In this document: positions 33,505-43,940 of the stretch, piece by piece | How positions within the stretch are numbered: the stretch's first letter is position 1 | Layout of the letters: every line of letters begins with the position of its first letter | Assembly (NCBI GenBank): GCA_030528325.1 | Contig: JAUMZD010000014.1 | Coordinates: 1 to 64,000, forward strand | From: Lautropia sp. | GTDB lineage: Bacteria; Pseudomonadota; Gammaproteobacteria; Burkholderiales; Burkholderiaceae_E | DNA: 64,000 nucleotides | Direction of reading: 5' to 3' | Made by a program: the position numbers and the translations under genes | The notes under the pieces: generated by a model | What the model saw: only the letters and a program-made list of their open reading frames with translations | Databases searched by the model: none | Told to the model about the DNA's origin: nothing

Positions 33505-35673
33505 TCACTTCGCCTGGCTGGCTTTCAGTTCCAGGCGGCGGGCGTGCAGGATCGGCTCGGTGTAGCCGGCCGGCTGTTCGGTGCCCTTGAAGACCAGATC
33601 GCAAGCAGCCTTGAAGGCGATCGTGTCGAAGCTGGGCGCCATCCTGATGTAGGCAGGGTCACCCGCGTTCTGCTCGTCCACGACGGCGGCCATGCGCTTC
33701 ATGATCTCCATCACCTGCTCTTGGGTGACGACGCCATGATGCAGCCAGTTGGCGATGTGCTGTGACGAGATGCGGCAGGTGGCACGGTCTTCCATCAGGC
33801 CGACGTTGTTGATGTCCGGCACTTTCGAGCAACCCACGCCCTGATCGACCCAGCGAACGACGTAGCCGAGGATGCCCTGGGCATTGTTCTCGACTTCGGC
33901 CCGCTTGTCGGCGTCCGACCAGTTGGGGTTGCTGGCGACGGGCACCGTCAGGATGTCGTCGAGCTTCGCGCGCTTGCCGCCCTTGGCCACTTCGGCCTGA
34001 CGGGCCTTCACGTCGACCCGGTGATAGTGGGTGGCGTGCAGCGTGGCGGCCGTGGGGCTGGGCACCCAGGCGCAGCTGGCAGCCGCTTTCGGGTGGCCGA
34101 TCTTCTGCTCCAGCATGGCGGCCATCAGGTCGGGCATGGCCCACATGCCCTTGCCGATCTGGGCCACACCGGCCAGGCCGCAGGCCAGACCGACATCGAC
34201 GTTGTTGTCTTCGTAGCCCAGGATCCACGGCTGGGTCTTCATCTCGGCCTTGCGGATCATCGGGCCGGCTTCCATCGAGGTGTGCATCTCGTCGCCGGTG
34301 CGATCCAGGAAGCCCGTGTTGATGAAGGCGATGCGCGACTTGGCGGCGCGGATGCATTCCTTCAGGTTGACGGTGGTGCGGCGCTCCTCGTCCATCACGC
34401 CCAGCTTGACGGTGTACTGCGGCAGGCCCAGCACTTTTTCGACATGCGTGAAGATCTGGTCGGCGAAGGCCACTTCCTCGGGGCCGTGCATCTTGGGCTT
34501 GACGATGTAGATCGAGCCCCTGGCCGAGTTGCGGGCGGCGCCATCGGCCTTCTTCAGGTCGTGCATGGCGATCATCACGGTTGCCATCGCATCGATCATG
34601 CCTTCCGGTACCTCGTTGCCGTCCCTGTCCAGGATGGCCGGGGAAGTCATCAGGTGGCCCACATTGCGCACCAGCATCAGCGAGCGGCCCTGCAGGCTCA
34701 GCTTGCCGCCATCGGGGGTCGTGTACTCGCGATCGGGGTTCAGGCGGCGGGTGAAGGTCTTGCCGCCCTTGGACACTTCCTCGGTGAGGTCGCCCTTCAT
34801 CAGGCCCAGCCAGTTGCGATAGGCCAGTGCCTTGTCCTCCCCATCGACGGCTGCCACGGAGTCTTCGCAGTCCATGATGGTGGAGACGGCGGCTTCCAGC
34901 ACGATGTCGGCTACGCCAGCCTTGTCAGCCTTGCCGATCGGGTTGTTGCGGTCGATGCGCAGGTCGATGTGCAGGCTGTGGTGACGCAGCAGCACCGACG
35001 ACGGGCTGGCGGCATCGCCCTGATAGCCCACGAACAGCTCGGGCTGGGCCAGGCCGACCTTGCCGGTAGTGGTGGTGGCCTGCAGCTTGCCGCCTTCGGC
35101 CGTGTAGGCCGTCACGTCGGCATGGCTGCCCTGGGCCAGCGGGGCCACTTCATCCAGAAACTTCTTCGCCCAGGCGATGACCTGCTCGCCGCGAGCCGGA
35201 TCATAGCCGCTGCCCGAGGGCAGGCTGCCCAGCGCGTCGGTGCCGTACAGGGCGTCATAGAGGCTGCCCCAGCGGGCGTTGGCGGCGTTCAGCGCGTAGC
35301 GGGCGTTCATGACGGGCACGACCAGCTGCGGGCCGGGGATGGTCGCGATTGCGTCGTCCACGTTGGGCGTGTCGATCGAGAAATCCGGGCCTTCGGGTAC
35401 CAGGTAGCCGATCTCGGTGAGGAACGCCTTGTAGGCAGCCATGTCCTTGATGGCGCCCGGGTTGGCCTTGTACCAGGAGTCGAGCTGCTTCTGCAGGTCG
35501 TCACGCTTGGCGAGCAGTTCGCGGTTGCGCGGCCCAAGTTCGTGAACCAGGGTCGACAGACCTTCCCAGAACTGGTCGGACGTGACCCCGGTTCCCGCCA
35601 ACGCCTCCTGCTCGATCATGTCGAACAGCGGACGGGACACCTGAAGGCCGAATTTGTCGACGCGGGAAGTCAT
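33505..35673 (-). CDS. glcB: Malate synthase G
   Basis: A 722-residue malate synthase G, condensing glyoxylate and acetyl-CoA to malate in the cytoplasm. Signs are the start [20 protein letters not shown], the active-site stretch [60 protein letters not shown] and a C-terminal [11 protein letters not shown]. The length fits the monomeric G form. GGAG precedes the ATG. The gene stands alone; isocitrate lyase is not in the window. Confidence 0.97.
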   Translation of the reverse strand: MTSRVDKFGLQVSRPLFDMIEQEALAGTGVTSDQFWEGLSTLVHELGPRNRELLAKRDDLQKQLDSWYKANPGAIKDMAAYKAFLTEIGYLVPEGPDFSIDTPNVDDAIATIPGPQLVVPVMNARYALNAANARWGSLYDALYGTDALGSLPSGSGYDPARGEQVIAWAKKFLDEVAPLAQGSHADVTAYTAEGGKLQATTTTGKVGLAQPELFVGYQGDAASPSSVLLRHHSLHIDLRIDRNNPIGKADKAGVADIVLEAAVSTIMDCEDSVAAVDGEDKALAYRNWLGLMKGDLTEEVSKGGKTFTRRLNPDREYTTPDGGKLSLQGRSLMLVRNVGHLMTSPAILDRDGNEVPEGMIDAMATVMIAMHDLKKADGAARNSARGSIYIVKPKMHGPEEVAFADQIFTHVEKVLGLPQYTVKLGVMDEERRTTVNLKECIRAAKSRIAFINTGFLDRTGDEMHTSMEAGPMIRKAEMKTQPWILGYEDNNVDVGLACGLAGVAQIGKGMWAMPDLMAAMLEQKIGHPKAAASCAWVPSPTAATLHATHYHRVDVKARQAEVAKGGKRAKLDDILTVPVASNPNWSDADKRAEVENNAQGILGYVVRWVDQGVGCSKVPDINNVGLMEDRATCRISSQHIANWLHHGVVTQEQVMEIMKRMAAVVDEQNAGDPAYIRMAPSFDTIAFKAACDLVFKGTEQPAGYTEPILHARRLELKASQAK

Positions 35674-36091
35674 GCAAAGTCTCCGTAGTGAGAGTTGAGA
35701 TGAGAGGGGGAGCCGGAACCAGGAGCTTGGGCTGATACCCGGCAGTATACTTAATGCACCCTCCGGTCAGTGACTGGTGGATGCTGCCAGGCGGCTGTCT
35801 TCTCCAGTGCCCGGCAACGATGCGGTCAGGGGGGATGCGGGGCGTCCGGGCCAGATGGGCTCCGATGGTAACGCAATGCACCGCCGCCCACGCTCTAGTG
35901 CAGGTTCTTTGCCCATGGCCTGCCAAGGCCTTCGGGCATTGAATGGCCAGCGCTCGCGCAGGCGCATACATTTTGTTGTGCCTTTAAAAAAGGCATCGCC
36001 GTGTTGCAACTCGTGCCGCAAGCCGGTGTGTCGCTTGCACTCACTTTGGCACGCTGCAACACTTCGTCCTGTTCTGTTTCCTGCTTCCTGC
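35674..36091. other. Intergenic region between glcB and a secreted-protein gene
   Basis: No gene is supported in these 418 bp. It holds a short remnant of the family 1 element end (CCAGGAGCTTGGGC near 35719-35733), the palindrome AGTATACT (35744-35751) that could be part of the glcB promoter, and a hairpin TGCCTTT-AAA-AAAGGCA near 35981. Confidence 0.45.
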
Positions 36092-37654
36092 ATGAATCCA
36101 GTCTTGCTCCGATCTTCCGTGTTGATGGCACTGGGCCTGATGGCAGCCAGCGCCCAGGGCGCGACTCCCCGCGCCGACATTGCCCGTCCCACCGATTTCG
36201 ATCAGGTGGAGCCAGGCACGTCGGTGCTTCAATGCAAATCAGGCAGTCTGATGACCTGTGGCCGTCAGGCTACCGGACGGATGAAGCTGCCGAAGGGGAG
36301 TGGGCCCAAGACGGCGTATCGCTTCGTGGAAGAGGAATTCATGTTCGATACCGGCGTCGGCATCTTCCTTCAGACAGCCATCGCCCGTGACAGGGATCAG
36401 CACATGGAATGGCGCCGTCGTCTGGCTTTCCGGAAGGGAACCAGTGGCGGATTCCAGTTGTTGCAGGTGGGCCTGCAGTATCGGTGTGGTGGCGGTGAGT
36501 GGAGCAAGGTTGCCTGCAAGCCGGCCTCGCAGAAACAGGCGCGTGTGGCCGAACCGAAGTCGCAGGAGGCCGAAGGCTCGAAGGCGGCCGCCGGTTCCGT
36601 CAGCGCAGCGTCTGATGCAACGGTGAGAAAGGGTGAGTCTGCCGCAGCGGCATCCGGCCGTACCGGGGTGAAGGGGCCAGAAGCCGCCAGGCCGACGCCG
36701 GCACCCTCTGCAGCGGATGCAGCAGTCGCAAAGGCGACTGCCGAGGCCGAGGTTCGGAAAGCCGATGCGTCTGCCCAGACTGGGCAAGACTTGGCGGCGG
36801 CCGGTAAGCCTCAGGATGCCGGGCTGCAGGGGCGTCCCCCGCTCAATGCGCAGTGGCGCCCGCTGGGGCAGCAGGCTTCAGCTCAGCCGGACACGGCTTC
36901 TTCGTCAGGGCAGGATGTGCCCACGGCAGCAGCGGCGGGTGCCGGGGGTGCGGGTGCTGGCGGAGAACGGGTGCGGGGCAGCATGGACGATGCGATCCGC
37001 CGGGCCGAGCAGGCGGATGTGACGCCAACCCGGCCAGCCTCCGCCTCAAAAACGGCTCCGGCTGGGGCCGGAAACGTACAGGCCGAGGCGGCACAGCCTG
37101 ATCCCCTGAAGGCTGACGGGGCTCGGGGGGTCGAGCCGTCGGCGCCGACTCAGCCGAAGACGGTGCGTGGCGAGGGGGAGGTGACAGCCGACACGGGCGA
37201 TATCCTTTCCGGGACACGTTCGGCTACCGGGCCGGGCGGGCTGATCCGCCTGATGCCGACTTTGCCGGCCTCGGTTCGCACGGCCAGGGGCTTCAGCCCG
37301 CTCGTGCTGTCGACCGAAGATGCGGTTCGTCTGTCCAAACCCTGTGAGCAGCCGATCGAGCTGTGCGGACAGCAGGTGTTCGACGAGGTTTTCTCGCCTG
37401 AGTCCTATGCCGACCTGGCACCCGAGCAGATCCAGCGCGAGAGTTTCATCTATGCCGACAGCCCGATCACCAGCGGGGTCTATCTGGTGACGATGGTGAA
37501 TCTGCCCGATGATTCGCTGGCTGCCGAGCGCATTCGCATCGAGTTCGCGCGCCGTGGTTCGGCCTGGATGGCCGTATCGGCAGCGCGGCAGATGCGTTGC
37601 CGGCGGGGAGAGTCGGCTGTGCCGTCCGATTGGACGGACAAGGTTTGCCCGTGA
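36092..37654 (+). CDS. Secreted protein of unknown function with a low-complexity linker
   Basis: A 520-residue protein with a signal peptide (MNPVLLRSSVLMALGLMAAS, AQGA). A folded N-terminal domain of about 120 residues has several Cys (LQCKSGSLMTCGRQ, YRCGGGEWSKVACKP). Next is an Ala/Pro/Gln/Gly-rich linker of about 230 residues, and a C-terminal domain with LSKPCEQPIELCGQQVFDEV and RQMRCRRGESAVPSDWTDKV. Paired Cys in both domains suggest disulfides in the periplasm. No family is recognised. The ATG at 36092 is chosen because the signal peptide begins there. Confidence 0.7.
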   Translation: MNPVLLRSSVLMALGLMAASAQGATPRADIARPTDFDQVEPGTSVLQCKSGSLMTCGRQATGRMKLPKGSGPKTAYRFVEEEFMFDTGVGIFLQTAIARDRDQHMEWRRRLAFRKGTSGGFQLLQVGLQYRCGGGEWSKVACKPASQKQARVAEPKSQEAEGSKAAAGSVSAASDATVRKGESAAAASGRTGVKGPEAARPTPAPSAADAAVAKATAEAEVRKADASAQTGQDLAAAGKPQDAGLQGRPPLNAQWRPLGQQASAQPDTASSSGQDVPTAAAAGAGGAGAGGERVRGSMDDAIRRAEQADVTPTRPASASKTAPAGAGNVQAEAAQPDPLKADGARGVEPSAPTQPKTVRGEGEVTADTGDILSGTRSATGPGGLIRLMPTLPASVRTARGFSPLVLSTEDAVRLSKPCEQPIELCGQQVFDEVFSPESYADLAPEQIQRESFIYADSPITSGVYLVTMVNLPDDSLAAERIRIEFARRGSAWMAVSAARQMRCRRGESAVPSDWTDKVCP

Positions 37655-37719
37655 CCACGGGTTGCTTCAGTCTCTGTGGCTGAAGCCTCGTGAGAATATG
37701 GGTTCAGCCCGTGTATGAG

Positions 37720-37965
37720 TCAGACCCTGTTACCGGGCCGCGAAATCTCCGTGCTGTTCAGTGACCTGGCATTGGCGCTGGGGCCATCCGGATTCTGGTT
37801 CTCGCACTTGGTGAAGTCGTTGCCGCAGATGCCGCACACCTTGTCGATGCCCAGGTTGGCGATACCGCCGCATGAACCCGCAATGGGTTTGCGGCCGGCC
37901 ATCACACCGACGGCCATGCCAGCTACGACCAGCAGCATCACGATGAAGGCAATCAACCAGGTCAT
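37720..37965 (-). CDS. nqrM: Na+-NQR maturation protein NqrM
   Basis: An 81-residue protein: one N-terminal membrane helix (MTWLIAFIVMLLVVAGMAVG), then GRKPIAGSCGG and DKVCGICGNDFTKCEN with four Cys. This is the NqrM (formerly DUF539) pattern; NqrM delivers iron to the Cys4 Fe centre between NqrD and NqrE. The ATG at 37965 with AAGGA upstream is chosen, not the longer frame to 38094. In many genomes it directly follows nqrF or apbE; here it is 3.5 kb from nqrF with apbE between. Confidence 0.92.
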   Translation of the reverse strand: MTWLIAFIVMLLVVAGMAVGVMAGRKPIAGSCGGIANLGIDKVCGICGNDFTKCENQNPDGPSANARSLNSTEISRPGNRV

Positions 37966-38201
37966 GTTGGTTTCCTTTGCTTGAGTGAGGGCTTGGTGGG
38001 TCGCCCGGAAGCAGCGAACCGTGAGCCTTGTCCGAGGAGCAGGGTCGAGATCCAGGCAGACGGGGGCGAAGCGCGCAGGAACGGTGCGGGTCAAGGCCGA
38101 TCGGTCTGGCCTGGAGGGCTACTTCCGAGAGGCTGGAACCCTTGCAGAACCTGAGATTCAGCGGTTTGCAGGCCCCGTTTTCAAGCTCCGATTATACTGG
38201 T

Positions 38202-38257
38202 TAGGAGCTTGGGCGGCCGGTTTGCAGCCCGCGACTTTCCTGCCGCCCAAGCTCCCA
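38202..38257. repeat. Family 1 palindromic element, short internally deleted copy
   Basis: TAGGAGCTTGGGCGG joins directly to CCGGTTTGCAGCCCGCGACT and TCCTGCCGCCCAAGCTCCCA, so both ends are present but the middle (about 110 bp with the central hairpin) is missing. The remainder of the 37966-38299 gap shows no gene. Confidence 0.85.
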
Positions 38258-38299
38258 GGCAAGAGTAGCCGCGCCTTCTGATGTCCTCTGATCCGAGCC

Positions 38300-38623
38300 A
38301 TGAACAACCCATTGACCGAAACCGAGCTTGAGCGCATCCGGAAGCTTGAGTGCCTGTACAACGAATGGGAAGCGATGCTGCCGGCCCTGCAGGCAGCGCA
38401 GACCCAGTGGCGTGAGGCCCGTGCGAAGCTGGACGAGCTGAAGCGCTACTATCACAGCGAGCAATGGATGCGGGATGTCGAGGCTGATTCAACAGGCCGT
38501 ATCCCCACCGACATGCCCCGAGGGATCCTCGCGGAAGACACCCTCTACAACGCGTTCCACGAGGAGTACCAGCTGGCGGTGGAATGGGTGCAGCTGGGGG
38601 CTGAGGCGCTGCGGCGGGATTGA
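38300..38623 (+). CDS. DUF4298-family protein
   Basis: A 107-residue acidic, mostly helical protein: NNPLTETELERIRKLECLYN, EWEAMLPALQAAQTQWREAR and KLDELKRYYHSEQWMRDVEA, then DMPRGILAEDTLYNAF. The pattern is that of DUF4298, whose function is unknown. It converges with apbE. Confidence 0.8.
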   Translation: MNNPLTETELERIRKLECLYNEWEAMLPALQAAQTQWREARAKLDELKRYYHSEQWMRDVEADSTGRIPTDMPRGILAEDTLYNAFHEEYQLAVEWVQLGAEALRRD

Positions 38624-38665
38624 GGCAGCAGTCACGGCTTCGGGTGTTGGTGAAGCGCTGCCCTA

Positions 38666-39886
38666 TTACTTTCCGCCATGCAGCTGCTCAAACGCCGGCG
38701 TTCCCTTCGTCTCAAACCCGCCGTCAGCCCGGCTGACGAACAGCGCCGCGATCTCGTTCTGCACCGCCCATGCATGGCCGGCTTCGGGCCCGAGCACCAT
38801 CAGCAGGGTCGACAGTCCGTCTGCCTGCATGGCTTCCCGATGCAGGACGGTGACGGCAGCCAGCCGGTGGGTGATGGGGCGTAGGCTGCGTGGGTCGAGG
38901 ATGTGGGAGAGACGCTGGCCGTTTTCTTCGCGGTACTGGCGGTAATCGCCCGAGGTGGAGACAGCCTGGCCGTTCAGGCTGAGGATTTTCTGAGCCTGAC
39001 GGGTGCTGCCGTCGATCGGGGCTTCGATGGCGATGCGCCACGGGCTGCCGTCCGGCTTGGTGCCTTGGGCGCGCAGCTCGCCGGTGACTTCGATCAGGTA
39101 GCTGTCGATGCCGAGGGCCTGGAAGCGGTCGGCGATCTGGTCGATGACGGCACCGGCCGCGATGCTGTTGAATTCGATGCTGATCGGGGCGTCCTTGCAG
39201 AGCTGGTCGCCGTCGATGCGCAGGTGTTGAAGGCCGATCTGCCCACGCAGAGCGGCCAGCTCGGCTTTGCCGGGCTGGCCGGCTGTGGTGACAGGTGCGG
39301 CCGGTGGGCGTGGGGCCGCTGCCGCATGAGCGGGCGTGCCGGTGGAGGGTGGGGTTCCAGAGGGGGCGCCGGACGGGCTGTTGCCGGGGGCGGCGGCTGG
39401 CTGCTTGCCGGTCAGGATGCTGTCGTCCAGCCGGGTGCCGGGCTGGATGACGGTTTTTGCCTTCCGCGCAGCGGCCTTCGGGCCGAATCCCCAGGCGTCC
39501 AGCGCTGGCAGCAGGGTAATGTCGAAGGCGCTATCGCTCTGCGTGTGCAGCTGTCGGGCGTAGGGCGCCAGCATGCGGGTGACGACGGGCGGCATCGTCA
39601 TGCAGGTGCCGGCTGGTGCTGCGTTGAAGCGGGCCACGTCCGAGTCGTTCCGATAGGTGGAGACGGCCCGATCCATGTCATCCAGCAGTTGCTGGATTTC
39701 AGCCTGGACGGCATCGGGCTTCGGTGCCTTGCCTTCGCGCACGTAGCTGATGTGCCAGGTGCTGCCCATCGTCAGGCCGTGGAGCTTTTCCAGAGGGGGC
39801 TGGCAGGCGGCCAGGAGGGGCAGGATCAGACAGGTGAGTGCGTGGCGGGTGTGGGTACTGAGAACAGGACGCCGGAAGGGGATCAT
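38666..39886 (-). CDS. apbE: FAD:protein FMN transferase (lipoprotein)
   Basis: A 406-residue ApbE that attaches FMN covalently to Thr residues in NqrB, NqrC and similar proteins. It has a lipoprotein signal ending LLAAC, the segment LTMGSTWHISYV, DMDRAVSTYRNDSDVARFNA, and later IEFNSIAAGAVIDQIADRF and STSGDYRQYREENGQRLSHI with HILDPRS. An Ala/Pro/Gly/Thr-rich insert of about 45 residues (AAAPGNSPSGAPSGTPPSTG) interrupts the domain near residue 170. Linked here with nqrM and nqrABCDEF, its role in NQR assembly is clear. Confidence 0.95.
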   Translation of the reverse strand: MIPFRRPVLSTHTRHALTCLILPLLAACQPPLEKLHGLTMGSTWHISYVREGKAPKPDAVQAEIQQLLDDMDRAVSTYRNDSDVARFNAAPAGTCMTMPPVVTRMLAPYARQLHTQSDSAFDITLLPALDAWGFGPKAAARKAKTVIQPGTRLDDSILTGKQPAAAPGNSPSGAPSGTPPSTGTPAHAAAAPRPPAAPVTTAGQPGKAELAALRGQIGLQHLRIDGDQLCKDAPISIEFNSIAAGAVIDQIADRFQALGIDSYLIEVTGELRAQGTKPDGSPWRIAIEAPIDGSTRQAQKILSLNGQAVSTSGDYRQYREENGQRLSHILDPRSLRPITHRLAAVTVLHREAMQADGLSTLLMVLGPEAGHAWAVQNEIAALFVSRADGGFETKGTPAFEQLHGGK

Positions 39887-39930
39887 GGAAGGTTTGCGAG
39901 TGGAATGCTTGGGACACGGCCGGCGGTGCG

Positions 39931-40377
39931 TCAGCCGTTATCGGCGCGTAGCCAGTTCTCTGTCATCAGGTTCTCGATCCGGGCAAAGTGCCGGGTGTTG
40001 TCCGTGACGAGAATGGCGCCCACGCTGAGGGCATGGGCTGCGATCATTTCATCGAAGTCCCCGATGGGTCGTCATTTCTGACGTTGAGCGGCACGTATGT
40101 GGGCGTGCTGTTCAGCCGCCTTTGCGTCCCAGGGAAAAATTCGGGCGATGCGACCGAATGTCTGCAGCAATTGGGCCAGTCGTGTTGCTTCCGGGTGGAG
40201 TGCAAGGCCGAAGCAGAGCTCCGACCAGGTGATGGCAGAGATGCACCATCGTTCCGATGAAAGCGTCGAGAGCTTGTTCCCAACTGGCGTGGCAGTGCGA
40301 AATTCGGCGCTGACGATGTTGGTGTCCAGCATGTACAGCGGCTGGGGCGTCGAAGCGATAGCATTCACTCCTGCCAT
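39931..40377 (-). pseudogene. PIN-domain toxin (VapC) with an in-frame stop
   Basis: The frame starts MAGVNAIASTPQPLYMLDTN and runs IVSAEFRT, ISAITWSELCFGLALHPEAT to HAHIRAAQRQK, where TGA (40072-40074) ends it. Past this stop the same frame continues RPIGDFDEMIAAHALSVGAI, LVTDNTRHFARIENLMTENW to a stop at 39931, which is the expected VapC C-terminus with its two acidic residues. One base change (for example GGA to TGA) explains the break, so the truncated 101-residue product lacks part of the active site. It overlaps its antitoxin gene by 13 bp. Confidence 0.88.
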
Positions 40378-40625
40378 CCCTCGAATGGATCCCGAATTTC
40401 GATCGACTGCTCACGCGGTGGCAGTGTCACCCCGCCCTGATCGTTCAGGGCATCACGCAGGGAGGCAAAAGTTTGCCATGAGTCTTGCGGTGTCAGTGAC
40501 AGGGTGACGTGACCAGTGATGGGATCCTTCCAGATGTAGACTTCTGCTGCATCAAAGCGGAAATCTGCCGGGAGGCGGACGGCCTGACTGCCGCCGGCGG
40601 AGAACAGTTTGGCGGTTCGGTTCAT
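40365..40625 (-). CDS. vapB: VapB-type antitoxin (AbrB/SpoVT fold)
   Basis: An 86-residue protein: MNRTAKLFSAGGSQAVRLPA followed by FRFDAAEVYIWKDPITGHVT is the VapB swapped-hairpin DNA-binding domain. The C-terminal part (LPPREQSIEIRDPFEGW) would bind the toxin. Its toxin partner is broken by a stop codon. An ATG at 40640 is also possible; neither start has a clear ribosome binding site. Confidence 0.88.
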   Translation of the reverse strand: MNRTAKLFSAGGSQAVRLPADFRFDAAEVYIWKDPITGHVTLSLTPQDSWQTFASLRDALNDQGGVTLPPREQSIEIRDPFEGWQE

Positions 40626-40704
40626 GAAGCAAGCTGTCATGGTGGACGCAGATGTCATCGTATCTACATCGGGGGCTGGCATCAAGGATCGCTGAATGAG
40701 CAGC

Positions 40705-41163
40705 CTACCACCCCACGCCGTCCTCACTTCCCCCATGGGAAGGAGGCCAGTCCCTGTGATGGGGCAGATCATCCTCCACGGGCAGGATGGCTTCCTGGCA
40801 ATGCAGGTGCATCTGCGGCTGGAAGACGCCGGGGGGCAACAGAAAGGCGTTGACGCTGCGGGCGTCCAGCTCGGGCAGCTCCGAGAACAGATGGGTACCA
40901 CAGACGCTGCAGGCCATGCGTGGGCGGTTTTTCAGGACGCGGGGGTGCAGGGTGCCTTCCAGTACCTGAACCGAATCGGTCGGATAGAGGGCCGAGGCGA
41001 CGTAGGCGGCAGCGTGTGCGTTGCGGCAGTCGCTGCAATGACAATAGACCTGCGCGATGGGGGCAGCCGTGAGGGCGATCTTCACATGGCCGCAGTGACA
41101 GCGGAGGGTGAGGGGGTAGGCTTTGGCGCGGTCAGCGGTGTCCGGGCTGGTGGGTTGCGTCAT
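40705..41163 (-). CDS. GFA-family (glutathione-dependent formaldehyde-activating enzyme-like) protein
   Basis: A 152-residue zinc-binding protein: LTLRCHCGHVKIAL, VYCHCSDCRNAHAAAYV and ACSVCGTHLFSELPELDAR carry the Cys pairs of the GFA/CENP-V fold. Despite the family name most members do not act on formaldehyde, and the substrate here is unknown. It is upstream of vapB on the same strand by 80 bp. Confidence 0.88.
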   Translation of the reverse strand: MTQPTSPDTADRAKAYPLTLRCHCGHVKIALTAAPIAQVYCHCSDCRNAHAAAYVASALYPTDSVQVLEGTLHPRVLKNRPRMACSVCGTHLFSELPELDARSVNAFLLPPGVFQPQMHLHCQEAILPVEDDLPHHRDWPPSHGGSEDGVGW

Positions 41164-41312
41164 GTCGGGGGGGCCTGTCGGGTGTGGTCGGGCGGTAGGA
41201 AAGCCAGCATGCAGGAGGCGGCTGTCAGTTTTTGTCAGCAGTGAACGGGCGAGCAGCCGGTCGGGCCGTGTTGACAGCGACTATCCGGCTCGCGAAGCGG
41301 TGAACGGGAGCC

Positions 41313-41346
41313 CTAAAAAGAAAAGGGAGCCGAAGCTCCCTTTTGC
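41313..41346 (-). terminator. Rho-independent terminator of the nqr operon
   Basis: On the minus strand AAAAGGGAGC, the tetraloop-type TTCG and GCTCCCTTTT form a strong stem followed by CTTTTTAGGG. It lies about 80 bp after the nqrF stop and closes the nqrABCDEF transcript. Confidence 0.85.
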
Positions 41347-41423
41347 CGTGATCGGCGGTGCGCCGATCCGTCCGGATGGCCGGAGCCGCTTGCGCGGACC
41401 GCCGGCCGGATCGGTTTCCTGCG

Positions 41424-42647
41424 TCAACCGCCGAAGTCGTCGAGGAAGATGCTGTCGCGTTCGACGCCCAGGTCGAGCAGCATCTTGATGACGGCGGCGT
41501 TCATCATCGGAGGACCGCACATGTAGTACTCGCAGTCTTCCGGTGCTGGATGATCCTTCAGGTAGTTCTCATACAGCACGTTGTGGATGAAGCCGGTCTT
41601 GCCCGTCCAGTTGTCTTCGGGCATCGGGTCGGACAGCGCCAGGTGCCAGGTGAAGTTCGGGTTCTCTTCAGCCAGCCTGTCGAATTCGTCGACGTAGAAG
41701 GCTTCACGCAACGAGCGGGCACCGTACCAGAAGCTGATCTTGCGCTTGGACGACAGGCGCTTCAGCTGGTCGAAGATGTGCGAGCGCATCGGCGCCATGC
41801 CGGCACCGCCGCCGATGAACACCATCTCGTTGTCGGTTTCCTTGGCGAAGAATTCGCCGAAGGGGCCGTACACCGTGACCTTGTCGCCCGGTTTCAGGTT
41901 GAACACCCAGGATGACATCTTGCCCGGCGGGATGTCGTCGCGGTTCGGCGGGGGCGAGGCCACGCGGATGTTGAACTTGACGATGCCTTTCTCTTCGGGG
42001 TAGTTGGCCATCGAGTAGGCGCGGATGACGGTTTCGTCCACTTTCGAGACGAAGCGCCACATGTTGAACTTGTCCCAGTCGGCGCGGTATTCCTCGGGGA
42101 TGTCGAAGTCCTTGTAGGCGACGGTGTGCGGCGGGCACTCGAGCTGCACGTAGCCGCCGGCGCGGAAGTCGACGTTCTCGCCTTCGGGCAGGCGCAGCGT
42201 CAGCTCCTTGATGAAGGTGGCGACGTTGTCGTTCGATTCGACCGTGCACTCCCACTTCTTCACACCGAAGACCTCCTCGGGCACCTCGATCTTCATGTCC
42301 TGCTTGACCGGGGTCTGGCAGGACAGGCGCCAGCCTTCGTTGGCCTGGCGTCGGGTGAAGTGGGATTCTTCGGTGGGCAGCATCTCGCCGCCGCCTTCCT
42401 CGACGATGCACTTGCACTGGGCGCAGGTGCCGCCGCCGCCGCAGGCCGACGACAGGAAGATGTTCTGGGCAGCCAGCGTCTGCAGCAGCTTGCCGCCGGC
42501 GGGCACGGTGATGGAACGCTCGTGGTTGATCTCGATGGTGACGTCACCACTGGAGACGAGCTTGGATCGGGCGAACATGATGATCACCACCAGCGCCAGC
42601 ACGATGGCGGTGAACATGGCGACGCCCAGCAGGATTTCCTGATTCAT
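41424..42647 (-). CDS. nqrF: Na+-translocating NADH:quinone reductase subunit F
   Basis: A 407-residue subunit that takes electrons from NADH. It has one N-terminal helix ([20 protein letters not shown]), a ferredoxin domain with 2Fe-2S ligands in [15 protein letters not shown] and RLSCQTPVK, the FAD-binding [13 protein letters not shown], and the NADH-binding [17 protein letters not shown] and [16 protein letters not shown]. The last gene of the nqr operon, ending at a good terminator. It is 12 bp after nqrE. Confidence 0.97.
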   Translation of the reverse strand: MNQEILLGVAMFTAIVLALVVIIMFARSKLVSSGDVTIEINHERSITVPAGGKLLQTLAAQNIFLSSACGGGGTCAQCKCIVEEGGGEMLPTEESHFTRRQANEGWRLSCQTPVKQDMKIEVPEEVFGVKKWECTVESNDNVATFIKELTLRLPEGENVDFRAGGYVQLECPPHTVAYKDFDIPEEYRADWDKFNMWRFVSKVDETVIRAYSMANYPEEKGIVKFNIRVASPPPNRDDIPPGKMSSWVFNLKPGDKVTVYGPFGEFFAKETDNEMVFIGGGAGMAPMRSHIFDQLKRLSSKRKISFWYGARSLREAFYVDEFDRLAEENPNFTWHLALSDPMPEDNWTGKTGFIHNVLYENYLKDHPAPEDCEYYMCGPPMMNAAVIKMLLDLGVERDSIFLDDFGG

Positions 42648-42659
42648 CGAAAGACCTCC

Positions 42660-43268
<609 letters not shown>

Positions 43269-43269
43269 C

Positions 43270-43938
43270 TCAATATTCCTCCTTCTCGATCACCTGAGGA
43301 GCCATGCGGAAGGCTGGCGCCTCGTTCTGTTCGGTCTTCCAGGCTCGGATGGCCCAGATGATCAGACCGATCAGGAAGAAGGCCGAAGGCGGCAGCAGCA
43401 GCAGGCCGTTGGGCACATACCAGCCGCCATCGTTGACGGCGGGGAAGATGGGGACACCGAAGAGCTTGCCGGCGCCGAACAGCTCGCGCACGAAACCGAT
43501 CACGATCAGCATGAAGCTGTAGCCCAGCCCGTTACCGATACCGTCCATGAAGGAGAGCAGCGGCGGATTCTGCATGGCGAAGGCTTCGGCGCGGCCCATC
43601 ACGATGCAGTTCGTGATGATCAGACCGACGAACACCGACAGCTGCTTCGACAGCGAGTAGGCGAAGGCCTTCAGCGTCTGGTCGACCACGATCACCAGCG
43701 AGGCGATGATCACCATCTGCACGATCATGCGGATCGAGGACGGGATCTGGGCCCGGATGACCGAGATGAACAGGTTGGCGAAGGCAGTGACCAGCGTCAG
43801 CGCGATCGACATCACCAGCGCGGTGTTCAGGTTGGAGGTGACGGCCAGCGCCGAGCAGATGCCCAGGATCTGCAGTCCGATCGGGTTGTTCTTGAAGATC
43901 GGGTCGAACAGGACTTCCTTGATGGTGGGTTTTGCCAT
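43270..43938 (-). CDS. nqrD: Na+-translocating NADH:quinone reductase subunit D
   Basis: A 222-residue membrane subunit, inverted-topology relative of NqrE. It shows [20 protein letters not shown] with a Cys and [20 protein letters not shown] with the partner Cys, and six helices. It lies 2 bp after nqrC. Confidence 0.97.
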   Translation of the reverse strand: MAKPTIKEVLFDPIFKNNPIGLQILGICSALAVTSNLNTALVMSIALTLVTAFANLFISVIRAQIPSSIRMIVQMVIIASLVIVVDQTLKAFAYSLSKQLSVFVGLIITNCIVMGRAEAFAMQNPPLLSFMDGIGNGLGYSFMLIVIGFVRELFGAGKLFGVPIFPAVNDGGWYVPNGLLLLPPSAFFLIGLIIWAIRAWKTEQNEAPAFRMAPQVIEKEEY

Positions 43939-43940
43939 GA

